A stretch of DNA of 64,000 nt, from the NCBI GenBank assembly GCA_963705635.1, contig CAVPKH010000001.1, forward strand, positions 434,001-498,000. Reading direction: 5' to 3'. This stretch comes from VRUE01 sp963705635. Its GTDB lineage: Bacteria > Actinomycetota > Thermoleophilia > Solirubrobacterales > 70-9. Of the stretch, positions 8,247-15,644 are shown piece after piece. The notes below the pieces were generated by a model. That model searched no databases, was not told the origin of the DNA, and saw only the letters and a list, made by a program, of their open reading frames with translations. Positions within the stretch are counted from its first letter, which is position 1, and each line of letters opens with the position of its first letter. The translations under genes and the position numbers were made by a program.

Positions 8247-11023
8247 CCGCAGCCGGTGTTGTTGCCGCAAGAGCTGCACGTGTAGCAGCTGCCCGTGCGC
8301 TGCATCATGCCGCCGCACTGCTCGCAGGCGGGGCCCAGCTCCAGGCCGGACATCTTGGCCGGGACCACCGGGGGGGTTTCGGTGAAGGCCGAGGAGGCGG
8401 GCTTGGAGCTGCCGTTGCCGCCGCCGTTGGCCGGGCCTGCAGTGCCGCCGCTGGTGTCGATCCCGAGGCCGAGCTGGGCCGTCTCCGCGTCGCGCTTGGC
8501 CCGCACCTCCTGGGTGAGGATGCCGAGGTCCTCCAGCGTTTCGGTGTCCTCGATGAAGCGGCTCGCCAGCCAGCGCATGATGTAGTCGGGCATCGACTTG
8601 GCGAAGGGGATCTCCGGGTTGCCGGTGATGCCCTCCGGCTCGAAGCGCATGTAGCTGAACTTGCGCACGAAGACCTCGAGCGGGACGCCGTACTGGAGGC
8701 CGATCGAGATCGCCGTGGCGAAGGCGTTGAGCAGCCCCCGCATCGTCGAGCCCTCCTTGCCGATGTCGGTGAGGAAGATCTCGCCGACGTTGCCGTCCTC
8801 GTACTTGCCGGCGGTGATGTAGCCCTCGTGGCCGGCGATCGAGAACTTGTGGGTGATCGACTCGCGCTCGCGCGGCATCTTCTTGCGAATCGGCGTCGGC
8901 GCCTCGGCCTCGGCGCCCTTTTCCTCCTGGGCGTCGGTGCGCAGCGCCTGCGCCGTCTTGGAGCCGTCGCGGTAGATCGCCAGCGCCTTGAGCCCGCCCT
9001 TCCAGCCGCGCGTGTAGGCGTCGGCGATGTCCTCGACCGTCGCCGACTGCGGCAGGTTGACCGTCTTCGAGATCGCCCCCGAAATGAAGGGCTGGGTGGC
9101 GGCCATCATGTCGATGTGGCCGGTGTGGGAGATCGCCCGCTCGCCGACCGCGACGTCGAAGACCGGCAGGTGCTCGTCCTCGAGGCCGGGAGCGCCGATG
9201 ATCGTCGCGTTCTCGGCGATGTGGGCATCGATCTGCTCGACCTGGGGCTCGGCGTAGCCGAGCGTGCGCAGCGCCAGCGGCACCGATTTGTTGACGATCG
9301 TCATCTGCCCGCCCCCGACCAGCTCCTTGAACTTGACCAGCGAGAAGTCGGGCTCGATCCCGGTCGTGTCGCAATCCATCAGGAAGCTGATCGTCCCGGT
9401 CGGCGCCAGCACCGTCGCCTGCGCGTTGCGGTAGCCGTGCTCGTCGCCGAGCTCGACCGCTTCGTCCCAGGCGCGCTGGGCGGCGGGCAGCAGGTCGCCC
9501 TTGATCCCGGTCGGGTCGACGTCGTAGGAGGCGTCGCGGTGCATCCGCATCACCCCGTTGTGGGCGTCGCGGTTCTTCTCGTACTCGTCGTAGGGCCCGG
9601 TCGCCCCGGCGGCGATCAACGCCGACTGGCGGTAGGCGCGGCCGGTCATCAACGCCGTGATCGCGGCGGCGACGTTGCGGCCCGCCTTGGAGTCGTAGGG
9701 CAGGCCGTCCGACATCAGCAGGGCGCCGAGGTTGGCGTAGCCGAGGCCGAGTTGGCGGAAGCGGTTGGCGTTCTCGGTGATGCCCTCGGTCGGGTAGCTG
9801 GAGAAGCCGACGACGATCTCCTGGGCGAGGAAGACGACGTCGACCGAGTGCTCGAAGTCGGCGACGTCGAAGCTGCCGTCGGCGCGGCGGAATTTCATCA
9901 GGTTGAGCGAGGCCAGGTTGCAGGCCGAGTCGTCGACGTGCATGTACTCGCTGCAGGGGTTGGAGGCGTTGATCCGGCCCGACTCCGGGCAGGTGTGCCA
10001 GCGGTTGATGATCGTGTCGTACTGGACGCCGGGGTCGGCGCAGCGCCAGGCGGCGTCGGAGATCTGGTTCATCAGGTCGCGGGCCGGCAGCGTTTTCGTC
10101 ACCGCGCCGCCGTTGCGGGCGATCAGGCTCCAGTCCTCGCCGGCCTCGACCGCCTCCATGAAGTCGTCGGTGACCCGCACCGAGTTGTTGGCGTTCTGGT
10201 ACTGGATCGAGGTGAAGCCCTCACCGTCGATCGACATGTCGAAGCCGGCGTCGCGCAGCGCCTCGGCCTTCTTCTCCTCGTCGGCCTTGCACCAGACGAA
10301 GTGCTCGATGTCCGGGTGGTCGACGTCGAGCACGACCATCTTCGCCGCCCGCCGCGTCTTGCCGCCGGACTTGATCGTCCCCGCCCAGGCGTCGGCGCCG
10401 CGCATGAAGCTGACCGGGCCGCTCGCCGTGCCGCCCTTCTGCAGCGGCTCCATCGAGCCGCGGATGTTGGAGAGGTTGATCCCCGAGCCGGAGCCGCCGC
10501 GGAAGATGTTGCCCTCCTTGGTGTTCCAGGCGAGGATGCTCTCCATGGTGTCCTCGACGCTGAGGATGAAGCAGGCCGAGCACTGCGGCTTCTCCTCGAA
10601 GCCGACGTTGAACCAGACCGGCGAGTTGAAGGCCGCCTTCTGGTTGAGCAGGATCGAGGTCAGCTCCGCCTCGAAGGCGTCGGCGTCTTCGTCGGAGGCG
10701 AAGTAGCCGCCCTCGCGGCCCCAGTTGGAGATCGTCCCGGCGACGCGGCCGATCATCTGTTTGACCGAGGACTCGCGCTCGGGGCTGCCGAGCTGCCCGC
10801 GGAAGTACTTCTGGGCGACGATGTTGGTCGCGTTTTGCGACCAGCCCTTCGGGAACTCGACGCCCCGCTGCTCGAAGGCGGGGTTCTCCGGGTTGCCGAT
10901 CACCGCATCGCGTATCTCCCACTCGATCTCATCGAAGGGATGGGTCCCGGCGGTGGTGAATCGCCGCTCTATCGAGAGGCCCTGCAGACCGGTCTGGGGG
11001 GTACTGGTGGCGGTCTTGGACAT
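8243..11023 (-). CDS. nrdJ: Adenosylcobalamin-dependent ribonucleotide reductase (class II)
   Basis: A 926-residue class II ribonucleotide reductase, which makes deoxynucleotides with adenosylcobalamin as radical source. Visible signatures are FNSPVWFNVG near residue 130, the catalytic-site block NPCSEYMHVDDSACNLASLNL split across the active site, GRAYRQSALIAAGATGP, and APTGTISFLMDCDTTGIEPDF in the barrel. The C-terminus carries a CxxC-rich zinc-ribbon-like tail (CEQCGGMMQRTG then CYTCSSCG) that supplies the redox cysteines. ATG 11023 is preferred over the adjacent TTG 11026; AGAGGAG lies upstream. No NrdR box or cobalamin riboswitch was seen in the leader. Confidence 0.96.
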   Translation of the reverse strand: MSKTATSTPQTGLQGLSIERRFTTAGTHPFDEIEWEIRDAVIGNPENPAFEQRGVEFPKGWSQNATNIVAQKYFRGQLGSPERESSVKQMIGRVAGTISNWGREGGYFASDEDADAFEAELTSILLNQKAAFNSPVWFNVGFEEKPQCSACFILSVEDTMESILAWNTKEGNIFRGGSGSGINLSNIRGSMEPLQKGGTASGPVSFMRGADAWAGTIKSGGKTRRAAKMVVLDVDHPDIEHFVWCKADEEKKAEALRDAGFDMSIDGEGFTSIQYQNANNSVRVTDDFMEAVEAGEDWSLIARNGGAVTKTLPARDLMNQISDAAWRCADPGVQYDTIINRWHTCPESGRINASNPCSEYMHVDDSACNLASLNLMKFRRADGSFDVADFEHSVDVVFLAQEIVVGFSSYPTEGITENANRFRQLGLGYANLGALLMSDGLPYDSKAGRNVAAAITALMTGRAYRQSALIAAGATGPYDEYEKNRDAHNGVMRMHRDASYDVDPTGIKGDLLPAAQRAWDEAVELGDEHGYRNAQATVLAPTGTISFLMDCDTTGIEPDFSLVKFKELVGGGQMTIVNKSVPLALRTLGYAEPQVEQIDAHIAENATIIGAPGLEDEHLPVFDVAVGERAISHTGHIDMMAATQPFISGAISKTVNLPQSATVEDIADAYTRGWKGGLKALAIYRDGSKTAQALRTDAQEEKGAEAEAPTPIRKKMPRERESITHKFSIAGHEGYITAGKYEDGNVGEIFLTDIGKEGSTMRGLLNAFATAISIGLQYGVPLEVFVRKFSYMRFEPEGITGNPEIPFAKSMPDYIMRWLASRFIEDTETLEDLGILTQEVRAKRDAETAQLGLGIDTSGGTAGPANGGGNGSSKPASSAFTETPPVVPAKMSGLELGPACEQCGGMMQRTGSCYTCSSCGNNTGCG

Positions 11024-11204
11024 CAAACTTCTCCTCTCGCAGCGACTTTCAGGGGTGACTTCCCAGGATTGCCTCTGGCGCGGACGGAACGCATGTCAAT
11101 CCACGCCTACTACGCACGATCGCGAAAGATCTATTGCAATTCGTTTGCTCCTACATGGTGCCAATCCCGCAATGTCGGCAGAAAGAGCGGGGTACGCTGT
11201 ATGC

Positions 11205-11960
11205 ATGGTTGAAGATCTGCGCAGGGGCGCGGAGCGGATGGGTGAGCGAGCGACAGCGGCGAGAGATGCCGCGGTCGGAAGGGCCGAGGCCGCCAAGGAC
11301 GCGGCCAGCGATGCGATCGCGGCTGTAAAGCCGAAGCTGCGCGGCGTCTCGCACGAGTGGGCCTTCTTCGTCTCCCTCGTCCTCGGCGCCGGCCTGATCA
11401 TCGCCGCCAAGACCCCGGAGGCGACCCTGGCGGTGGCGATCTACGCGGTCAGCCTCTCCGCTCTGCTCGGCACCAGCGCCCTCTATCACCGCGTCAACTG
11501 GACCCGGCCCAACGTGCGCCGCTGGATGCGCCGGCTCGATCACTCGATGATCTTCTTTCTCATCGCCGGCACCTACACGCCGTTCGCGCTGCTCGTCCTC
11601 AACGGGGCTCTGGCCGATGCGATCCTCCTCGTCGTCTGGATCGGCGCGATCGCCGGCGCCATCGTCGAGATGGTCTGGATCGAACATCCGAAGTGGGTCG
11701 CGGCGCTGATCTACCTCTCGCTCGGCTGGGTCGCCGTCATCTCCTTCCCCGAGCTCTGGGGCTCGATGGGCACCACCGGGACCCTCCTGGTCGCCGCCGG
11801 TGGCCTGCTCTACACGGCAGGCGCGGTCGTCTACGCCACCCAGCGCCCCAACCCGAACCCAAGGGTCTTCGGCTACCACGAGGTCTTCCACCTACTCGTC
11901 ATAGCCGCCGCCGCCGCCCACTTCGCCGCCGTCGCCTTCTTCGCCCTCCCAGCCTCCTAG
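11205..11960 (+). CDS. Hemolysin III / PAQR-family membrane protein
   Basis: A 251-residue protein with a charged, alanine-rich cytoplasmic N-terminus (about 1-45) and then seven hydrophobic segments. Family histidines and acidic residues are present in SALYHRVNW, RLDHSMIFFLIAGTYTPF and GYHEVFHLL, the zinc-site pattern of PAQR/hemolysin III proteins. The start is ATG 11205 (or ATG 11172 in the same frame); a GCGGGG stretch precedes 11205. Function in bacteria is poorly known; hydrolase or lipid-sensing roles are suspected from the eukaryotic family. It is divergent from nrdJ and ends against a strong hairpin. Confidence 0.88.
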   Translation: MVEDLRRGAERMGERATAARDAAVGRAEAAKDAASDAIAAVKPKLRGVSHEWAFFVSLVLGAGLIIAAKTPEATLAVAIYAVSLSALLGTSALYHRVNWTRPNVRRWMRRLDHSMIFFLIAGTYTPFALLVLNGALADAILLVVWIGAIAGAIVEMVWIEHPKWVAALIYLSLGWVAVISFPELWGSMGTTGTLLVAAGGLLYTAGAVVYATQRPNPNPRVFGYHEVFHLLVIAAAAAHFAAVAFFALPAS

Positions 11961-11964
11961 CGCC

Positions 11965-12008
11965 GAGTGGTCACTTTTGCCGGCGATAGCCGGTCTAGGT
12001 GACCACTC
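11965..12008. terminator. Convergent hairpin terminator, 10-bp perfect stem
   Basis: GAGTGGTCAC (11965-11974) pairs perfectly with GTGACCACTC (11999-12008); the loop contains a second small stem (CCGG/CCGG). It lies 4 nt after the hemolysin III stop and 10 nt before the stop of the converging FMN reductase, so a bidirectional terminator is likely. Confidence 0.75.
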
Positions 12009-12018
12009 GCCCCCCTTG

Positions 12019-12579
12019 TTAGGCGATGGCTAGTTCTGACTCGGTTTCGGCCTGGGCGATTAGCTCGGCGAGGAGCTCCTCCAGCTGCTCGGACTGCTGG
12101 GGGGAGAGCGCCAGGTGGCCATCAACCCGCAGCTCCTTGGCGTGGCCTACCGGCAGCTCGGCCTCGACCACGCGGCCGCCCATCGCGCCGAGGACCTTGC
12201 GCAGCTCGGCTTGGGCCCAGACGGCGCCGAACATGCCGGTCGAGGCGCCGATCACCGCCGCCGGGGTTCCGTTGAGGGCGCTCTCGCCGGCGGGCCGGGA
12301 GACCCAGTCGAGGGCGTTCTTCAGCTGCCCCGGGATCGAGTGGTTGTACTCGGGGGTTGCGATCAGGACGGCGTCGGCGCTGCGGACGGCCTCGCGCAGC
12401 TCCTCGACGATCGCCGGGGTCGCGGTGGCATCGTCGTCCTCGTCGTAGGGCGGCACCTCGCGCAAACCGTCGAACTCGATCAGCTCCGCCCCCGCGGGCA
12501 GCCGCTCGGCGGCCGCCCGCAGCAGGGCGCTGTTCAGCGAGTCCCGGCGCAGGCTCCCGGATATGCCCAGGACCCGCAT
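12019..12579 (-). CDS. NADPH-dependent FMN reductase (flavodoxin-like)
   Basis: A 186-residue flavodoxin-fold protein. GISGSLRRDSLNSALLRAA is the phosphate-binding loop for FMN, and TPEYNHSIPGQLKNALDW is the highly conserved second FMN/NADPH block, as in ArsH, YhdA and chromate-reductase proteins (usual length 170-200). It begins 2 nt after the YceI stop, so both are in one operon. Such enzymes reduce FMN, quinones, azo dyes or chromate; pairing with YceI and a divergent MarR regulator suggests a quinone or redox-stress response. The exact substrate is not readable. Confidence 0.92.
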   Translation of the reverse strand: MRVLGISGSLRRDSLNSALLRAAAERLPAGAELIEFDGLREVPPYDEDDDATATPAIVEELREAVRSADAVLIATPEYNHSIPGQLKNALDWVSRPAGESALNGTPAAVIGASTGMFGAVWAQAELRKVLGAMGGRVVEAELPVGHAKELRVDGHLALSPQQSEQLEELLAELIAQAETESELAIA

Positions 12580-12581
12580 CG

Positions 12582-13133
12582 CTACTCGGCCTCCCTGGAC
12601 AGCTCCAGCTCGACCGCGATGCTGACCTCGTAGTCGAGCACCTCGCCGCCGCTCGGCAGCTCGGCGTTCCAGTCGAGCCCGAAGCTGCGGCGGTCGACGG
12701 TTGCCGCCAGCGAGAGGCCGACGCGAGCGCCGCCCGCGAGGTCCTCGCCGAGCTGGCCGAACCTGCCGCTCGCCTCGACCTCGTGTGCCGAGCCGCGGAT
12801 CTCGAGTTCGCCGCGCACCCGCACCGAGCCGTCGTCCTCGACCTTCAGCTCGCTCGACTCGAAGCGCAGCCGCGGGTAGCGGTCGGCGTCGAAGAAGTCG
12901 GGCGAGAGCAGGTGGCCCTTGAGCTGCGCCTCGTCGATCTCGACGCTGGTGACGTCGACCGTGCCCTCGAGCCGGGGCTCCGCGCCACCGTTGAGCCGGG
13001 CCTCGTATGAGCCGAAGCCGCTGCGGAAGGTGGCGACGCCGTTGTGGACGATGGAAAAGGTGATCGAGGAGTGGACCGGGTCAACCGCGTAGGTGCCCGC
13101 CGGGATCTCCTGCGTGATGGTTTGTGTGCTCAT
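12582..13133 (-). CDS. YceI-family lipid/isoprenoid-binding protein
   Basis: A 183-residue YceI protein lacking a signal peptide, so cytoplasmic. The family opening (GTYAVDPVHSSITFSIVHNG) and the core FFDADRYPRLRFES and SFGLDWN blocks are present. YceI folds as a lipocalin-like barrel binding polyprenyl chains or quinones. It starts at ATG 13133 with a strong GGAGGAG site upstream, and the FMN reductase follows after 2 nt. It is divergent from the MarR regulator across a 118-nt AT-rich region holding two inverted repeats, the likely operators. Confidence 0.93.
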   Translation of the reverse strand: MSTQTITQEIPAGTYAVDPVHSSITFSIVHNGVATFRSGFGSYEARLNGGAEPRLEGTVDVTSVEIDEAQLKGHLLSPDFFDADRYPRLRFESSELKVEDDGSVRVRGELEIRGSAHEVEASGRFGQLGEDLAGGARVGLSLAATVDRRSFGLDWNAELPSGGEVLDYEVSIAVELELSREAE

Positions 13134-13149
13134 GTCCGCTCCTCCAAAT

Positions 13150-13188
13150 AGATAGTTGCCAAATAAATGATTGACTTGATAACTATCT
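13150..13188. promoter_or_regulatory. Inverted repeat AGATAGTT/AACTATCT in marR-yceI promoter region
   Basis: AGATAGTT (13150-13157) and AACTATCT (13181-13188) form a perfect 8-nt inverted repeat 23 nt apart, in an AT-rich stretch unlike the surrounding DNA. It lies directly upstream of the yceI start, so it is a candidate MarR binding site and overlaps the presumed yceI promoter. Confidence 0.5.
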
Positions 13189-13200
13189 TAGCAGAAAAGA

Positions 13201-13227
13201 TTGTCTCTACAACTATTGCTTAGACAA
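13201..13227. promoter_or_regulatory. Second inverted repeat TTGTCT/AGACAA near marR start
   Basis: TTGTCT (13201-13206) and AGACAA (13222-13227) are inverted 15 nt apart, 25 nt before the marR ATG. With the first repeat it forms two candidate sites, one near each divergent start, as expected for a MarR protein repressing both itself and its target operon. Confidence 0.45.
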
Positions 13228-13251
13228 CATTCATCTGCGATGATCTGATCG

Positions 13252-13737
13252 ATGGAGCAGGCGACGAGAACCGCGGAGCGAAACGGAGCGACGCTCGATC
13301 GAAGCCCCCACGGCGAGGCCTGGGGAGCGCTGACCCGAACCCACGCGGCGATCACGCAGCGGCTGCAGGAAATGCTCGCCAGCTCCGACTTTCCGCCGCT
13401 GCCCTGGTACGAGGTGCTCGCCGCCGTTGCCGAGGCGCCTGAGGAGCGGATGAAGATGGGGGACCTGGCCGAGGCCCTGGTCATCACCCGCGGCGGGCTG
13501 ACCAAGTTGGTCGACCGCCTGGTCAAGGCCGGCTTGCTGGAGCGGACCTTCTGCGAGACCGATCGCCGGGTCAGCTACGCGACGCTGACGGCCGCCGGGC
13601 GCGACCTGCTGGCCGAGATGCGACCGGCGGTGATCGCCGAGCTCGAGGTCGCCTTCTCCGCCAACCTCAGCGTCAGCCAGGCCAACGAGCTGCGCCAGAC
13701 GCTCGACGGCGTCCGCAGCTCAGCCTGCGGCGGCTGA
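13252..13737 (+). CDS. MarR-family transcriptional regulator
   Basis: A 161-residue winged-helix regulator. The recognition region MKMGDLAEALVITRGGLTKLVDRLVKAGL and the wing block ERTFCETDRRVSYATLTAAG fit MarR proteins. Cys in the wing (FCETD) could be redox-sensitive, but that is inference. It is transcribed divergently from yceI and the FMN reductase, the classic MarR arrangement for a ligand- or quinone-responsive operon. The start is ATG 13252; its ribosome-binding site is weak. Confidence 0.92.
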   Translation: MEQATRTAERNGATLDRSPHGEAWGALTRTHAAITQRLQEMLASSDFPPLPWYEVLAAVAEAPEERMKMGDLAEALVITRGGLTKLVDRLVKAGLLERTFCETDRRVSYATLTAAGRDLLAEMRPAVIAELEVAFSANLSVSQANELRQTLDGVRSSACGG

Positions 13738-13759
13738 ATCCCAGCCGGCGGGCCCGTTT

Positions 13760-14506
13760 TCAGGTGAGGGCCGCGGTGGCGCGGCCTTTGGCCGCTTCGA
13801 TCAGCGTCAGCAGCTCGGGCTCCAGGCCGTCGCGGATCAGCTCGATCGGGTCGGGATCGCCGTTGACGATCCCCTCGAAGAACTCCTTGCGGTCCTGGTA
13901 GGTCGGCAGCGTGCCCTTGGCCCAGCCGCGGGCGTCGTTGAGGATCACCGCGAGGCGGGCGTAGTCCTCGCCGAACAGCTCCGAGATCTCGCGCTTCATC
14001 CGCTTCGCCAGGGCGGGGGAGGCGCCGGCGGTCGAGATCGCGATCGCCAGCGGGCCGGTGCGGACGATCGCCGGCAGGATGAAGTTGCACAGGGGCGGCA
14101 CGTCGACGATGTTGACCAACATCGCCCGCACCTCGGCGTCGTCGTAGACCCTGATGTTGACCTCGGTGTCGTCGGTGGAGGCGATCGCCATGAAGACGCC
14201 CTCGAGGTCGGCGGGACCGGCGTACTCGCGCTTCTCCCAATCGATCGAGCCCTCCGCCGCCAGGCTCTCCAGCTCGGGATGGGCGACCGGCGCGATCAGG
14301 GTCACGTCGGCGTCGCAGGCGAGCAGCCCCTCGACCTTCTCGAGGCCGATGTCGCCGCCGCCGACGACCAGGCAGCGCCGCCCCTTCAGCTTCAGGCAGG
14401 CGATGTAGAACGGCGTCTCCAGCATGTCGCGCACGCAGGACTGGTCGCAGATCCCCTTGCGCAACTGGCAGACGCACTCCTTGCCGGCATAAGCCTGAGC
14501 GGGCAT
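13760..14506 (-). CDS. Precorrin-2 dehydrogenase/sirohydrochlorin ferrochelatase-like (sirohaem synthase N-domain)
   Basis: About 248 residues. A Rossmann motif (VVGGGDIGLEKVEGLL) begins near residue 45, followed by the NAD-binding and dimerisation parts (TDDTEVN, DVPPLCNFILPAIVRTGPLAIAISTAG with the SPALAKRMKREI tail) of the CysG-N/Met8 family, which oxidises precorrin-2 and inserts iron to make sirohaem. It lacks the methyltransferase half of CysG. The N-terminus is extended by about 30 residues containing four cysteines (CVCQLRKGICDQSC), not normal for the family; an internal Met after these would restore the usual start but has no good ribosome-binding site. TTG 14512 is another start option. 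Confidence 0.85.
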   Translation of the reverse strand: MPAQAYAGKECVCQLRKGICDQSCVRDMLETPFYIACLKLKGRRCLVVGGGDIGLEKVEGLLACDADVTLIAPVAHPELESLAAEGSIDWEKREYAGPADLEGVFMAIASTDDTEVNIRVYDDAEVRAMLVNIVDVPPLCNFILPAIVRTGPLAIAISTAGASPALAKRMKREISELFGEDYARLAVILNDARGWAKGTLPTYQDRKEFFEGIVNGDPDPIELIRDGLEPELLTLIEAAKGRATAALT

Positions 14507-14524
14507 GCCCAAAGCCTAGGCGAT

Positions 14525-14566
14525 CCCCACAAAATGCCTGCCGGTGGACCTAAAACCCTTGTGGGG
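14525..14566 (-). terminator. Hairpin between sugar epimerase and sirohaem gene
   Basis: CCCCACAA (14525-14532) pairs with TTGTGGGG (14559-14566), both in the 83-nt minus-strand gap after the epimerase stop. It is a weak terminator or attenuator candidate; there is no clear T-run. Confidence 0.4.
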
Positions 14567-14589
14567 TCGGGAAATCGTCCCGTCGGCGG

Positions 14590-15522
14590 CTAGATCGAGT
14601 CTAGGGTGACGCGGAGGCCGTCTTCGAGGCCGGTCTGCGGCCTCCAACCCAGCTCGCGCTCGGCGCGGGCGGGGTCGATCGAGATCCGCTGCACCTCGCC
14701 GGTGCGGGGTGGAGCGAGCTCGGGCTCGAAGCTCTCGGCGCCGCCCAGCTCGCCGAGCTGCCTGACCAGCTCGAGCACGTCGGTCTCGACCCCGGTGCCG
14801 ACGTTGATCGCCCCGGTTGTCTCCGCATCCGCCGCGGCCAGCATCGCCGCCACCACGTCGCCGACATATATGTAGTCGCGGGTCTGCTTGCCGTCGCCGA
14901 AGACGGTCGGCCGCTCGCCGGCCCGCAGCTTCCCGCAGAAGATCGCAATCACGCCCGCCTCGCCCAGCGGGTCCTGGCGCGGGCCGTAGACGTTGCCGAG
15001 GCGAAGGGGGACGCTGGAAAGGCCGTAGAGCCGCTCGTAGAGCGCCAGGTAGCCCTCGCCGGCGAACTTGCTCTGGCCGTAGGGCGCCTCCGGCGCCAGC
15101 GGCGCGTCCTCGGCAAGCGGCAGCTCCTGCCCGTCGCCCTCGCCGTAGATCGCCCCGCCGGTCGAGCTGAAGACGATGCGCCGCGAACCCGCCGCTCGCG
15201 CGGCCTCCAGCACGTTGGCGGTGCCGCCGACGTTGATCGAGGCGTCGAAGGCGGGGTCGGCGATCGACTTGCGCACGTCGATCTGGGCGGCGAGGTGGAA
15301 GACGACCTCGGGGCTCGCCGCGACGGTGAGCTGCTCGAGTGCGGCGCGGTCGCGGATGTCGGCCTCGACCAGCTCGGCGCCCGCCACCAGCGCTCCCTCG
15401 AGGTTCTCCCGGCGCCCGGTCGAGAGGTCGTCGACCACCGTCACCTCGTCGCCGCGCGCGAGCAGGGCGTCGGTCAGATTCGAGCCGATGAACCCCGCGC
15501 CGCCTGTCACCAGAGCCTTCAT
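14590..15522 (-). CDS. NAD-dependent epimerase/dehydratase (UDP-glucose 4-epimerase-like)
   Basis: A 310-residue extended SDR enzyme. GGAGFIGSNLTDALL is the NAD-binding TGxxGxxG region, DDLSTGRRENL the cofactor specificity loop, and YGQSKFAGE holds the YxxxK catalytic pair with an upstream SSTGGAIYG serine. RLGNVYGPRQDPLGEAGVIAIF is diagnostic of the GalE/UDP-sugar epimerase group. It probably interconverts nucleotide sugars for envelope polysaccharide. It is divergent from topA. Confidence 0.93.
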   Translation of the reverse strand: MKALVTGGAGFIGSNLTDALLARGDEVTVVDDLSTGRRENLEGALVAGAELVEADIRDRAALEQLTVAASPEVVFHLAAQIDVRKSIADPAFDASINVGGTANVLEAARAAGSRRIVFSSTGGAIYGEGDGQELPLAEDAPLAPEAPYGQSKFAGEGYLALYERLYGLSSVPLRLGNVYGPRQDPLGEAGVIAIFCGKLRAGERPTVFGDGKQTRDYIYVGDVVAAMLAAADAETTGAINVGTGVETDVLELVRQLGELGGAESFEPELAPPRTGEVQRISIDPARAERELGWRPQTGLEDGLRVTLDSI

Positions 15523-15644
15523 TGAAGTCGCGATCCTATGGACATTGCCCCCCTCATCGGCAGCCGGCGGGCGTATATGTAGAGGCGCAGCGAACTTTTC
15601 GCCGCGGCGGGCCAGCCGAGCGCCCCTGCTACCCTCGCCGCCCC

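Noticed and set aside
11027..11204. Cobalamin riboswitch or NrdR box upstream of nrdJ
   Set aside because: No B12-box-like core or NrdR tandem box could be recognised in the leader.
8168..11212. A 1014-codon plus-strand frame opposite nrdJ
   Set aside because: An antisense shadow of a highly conserved gene; no known domain.
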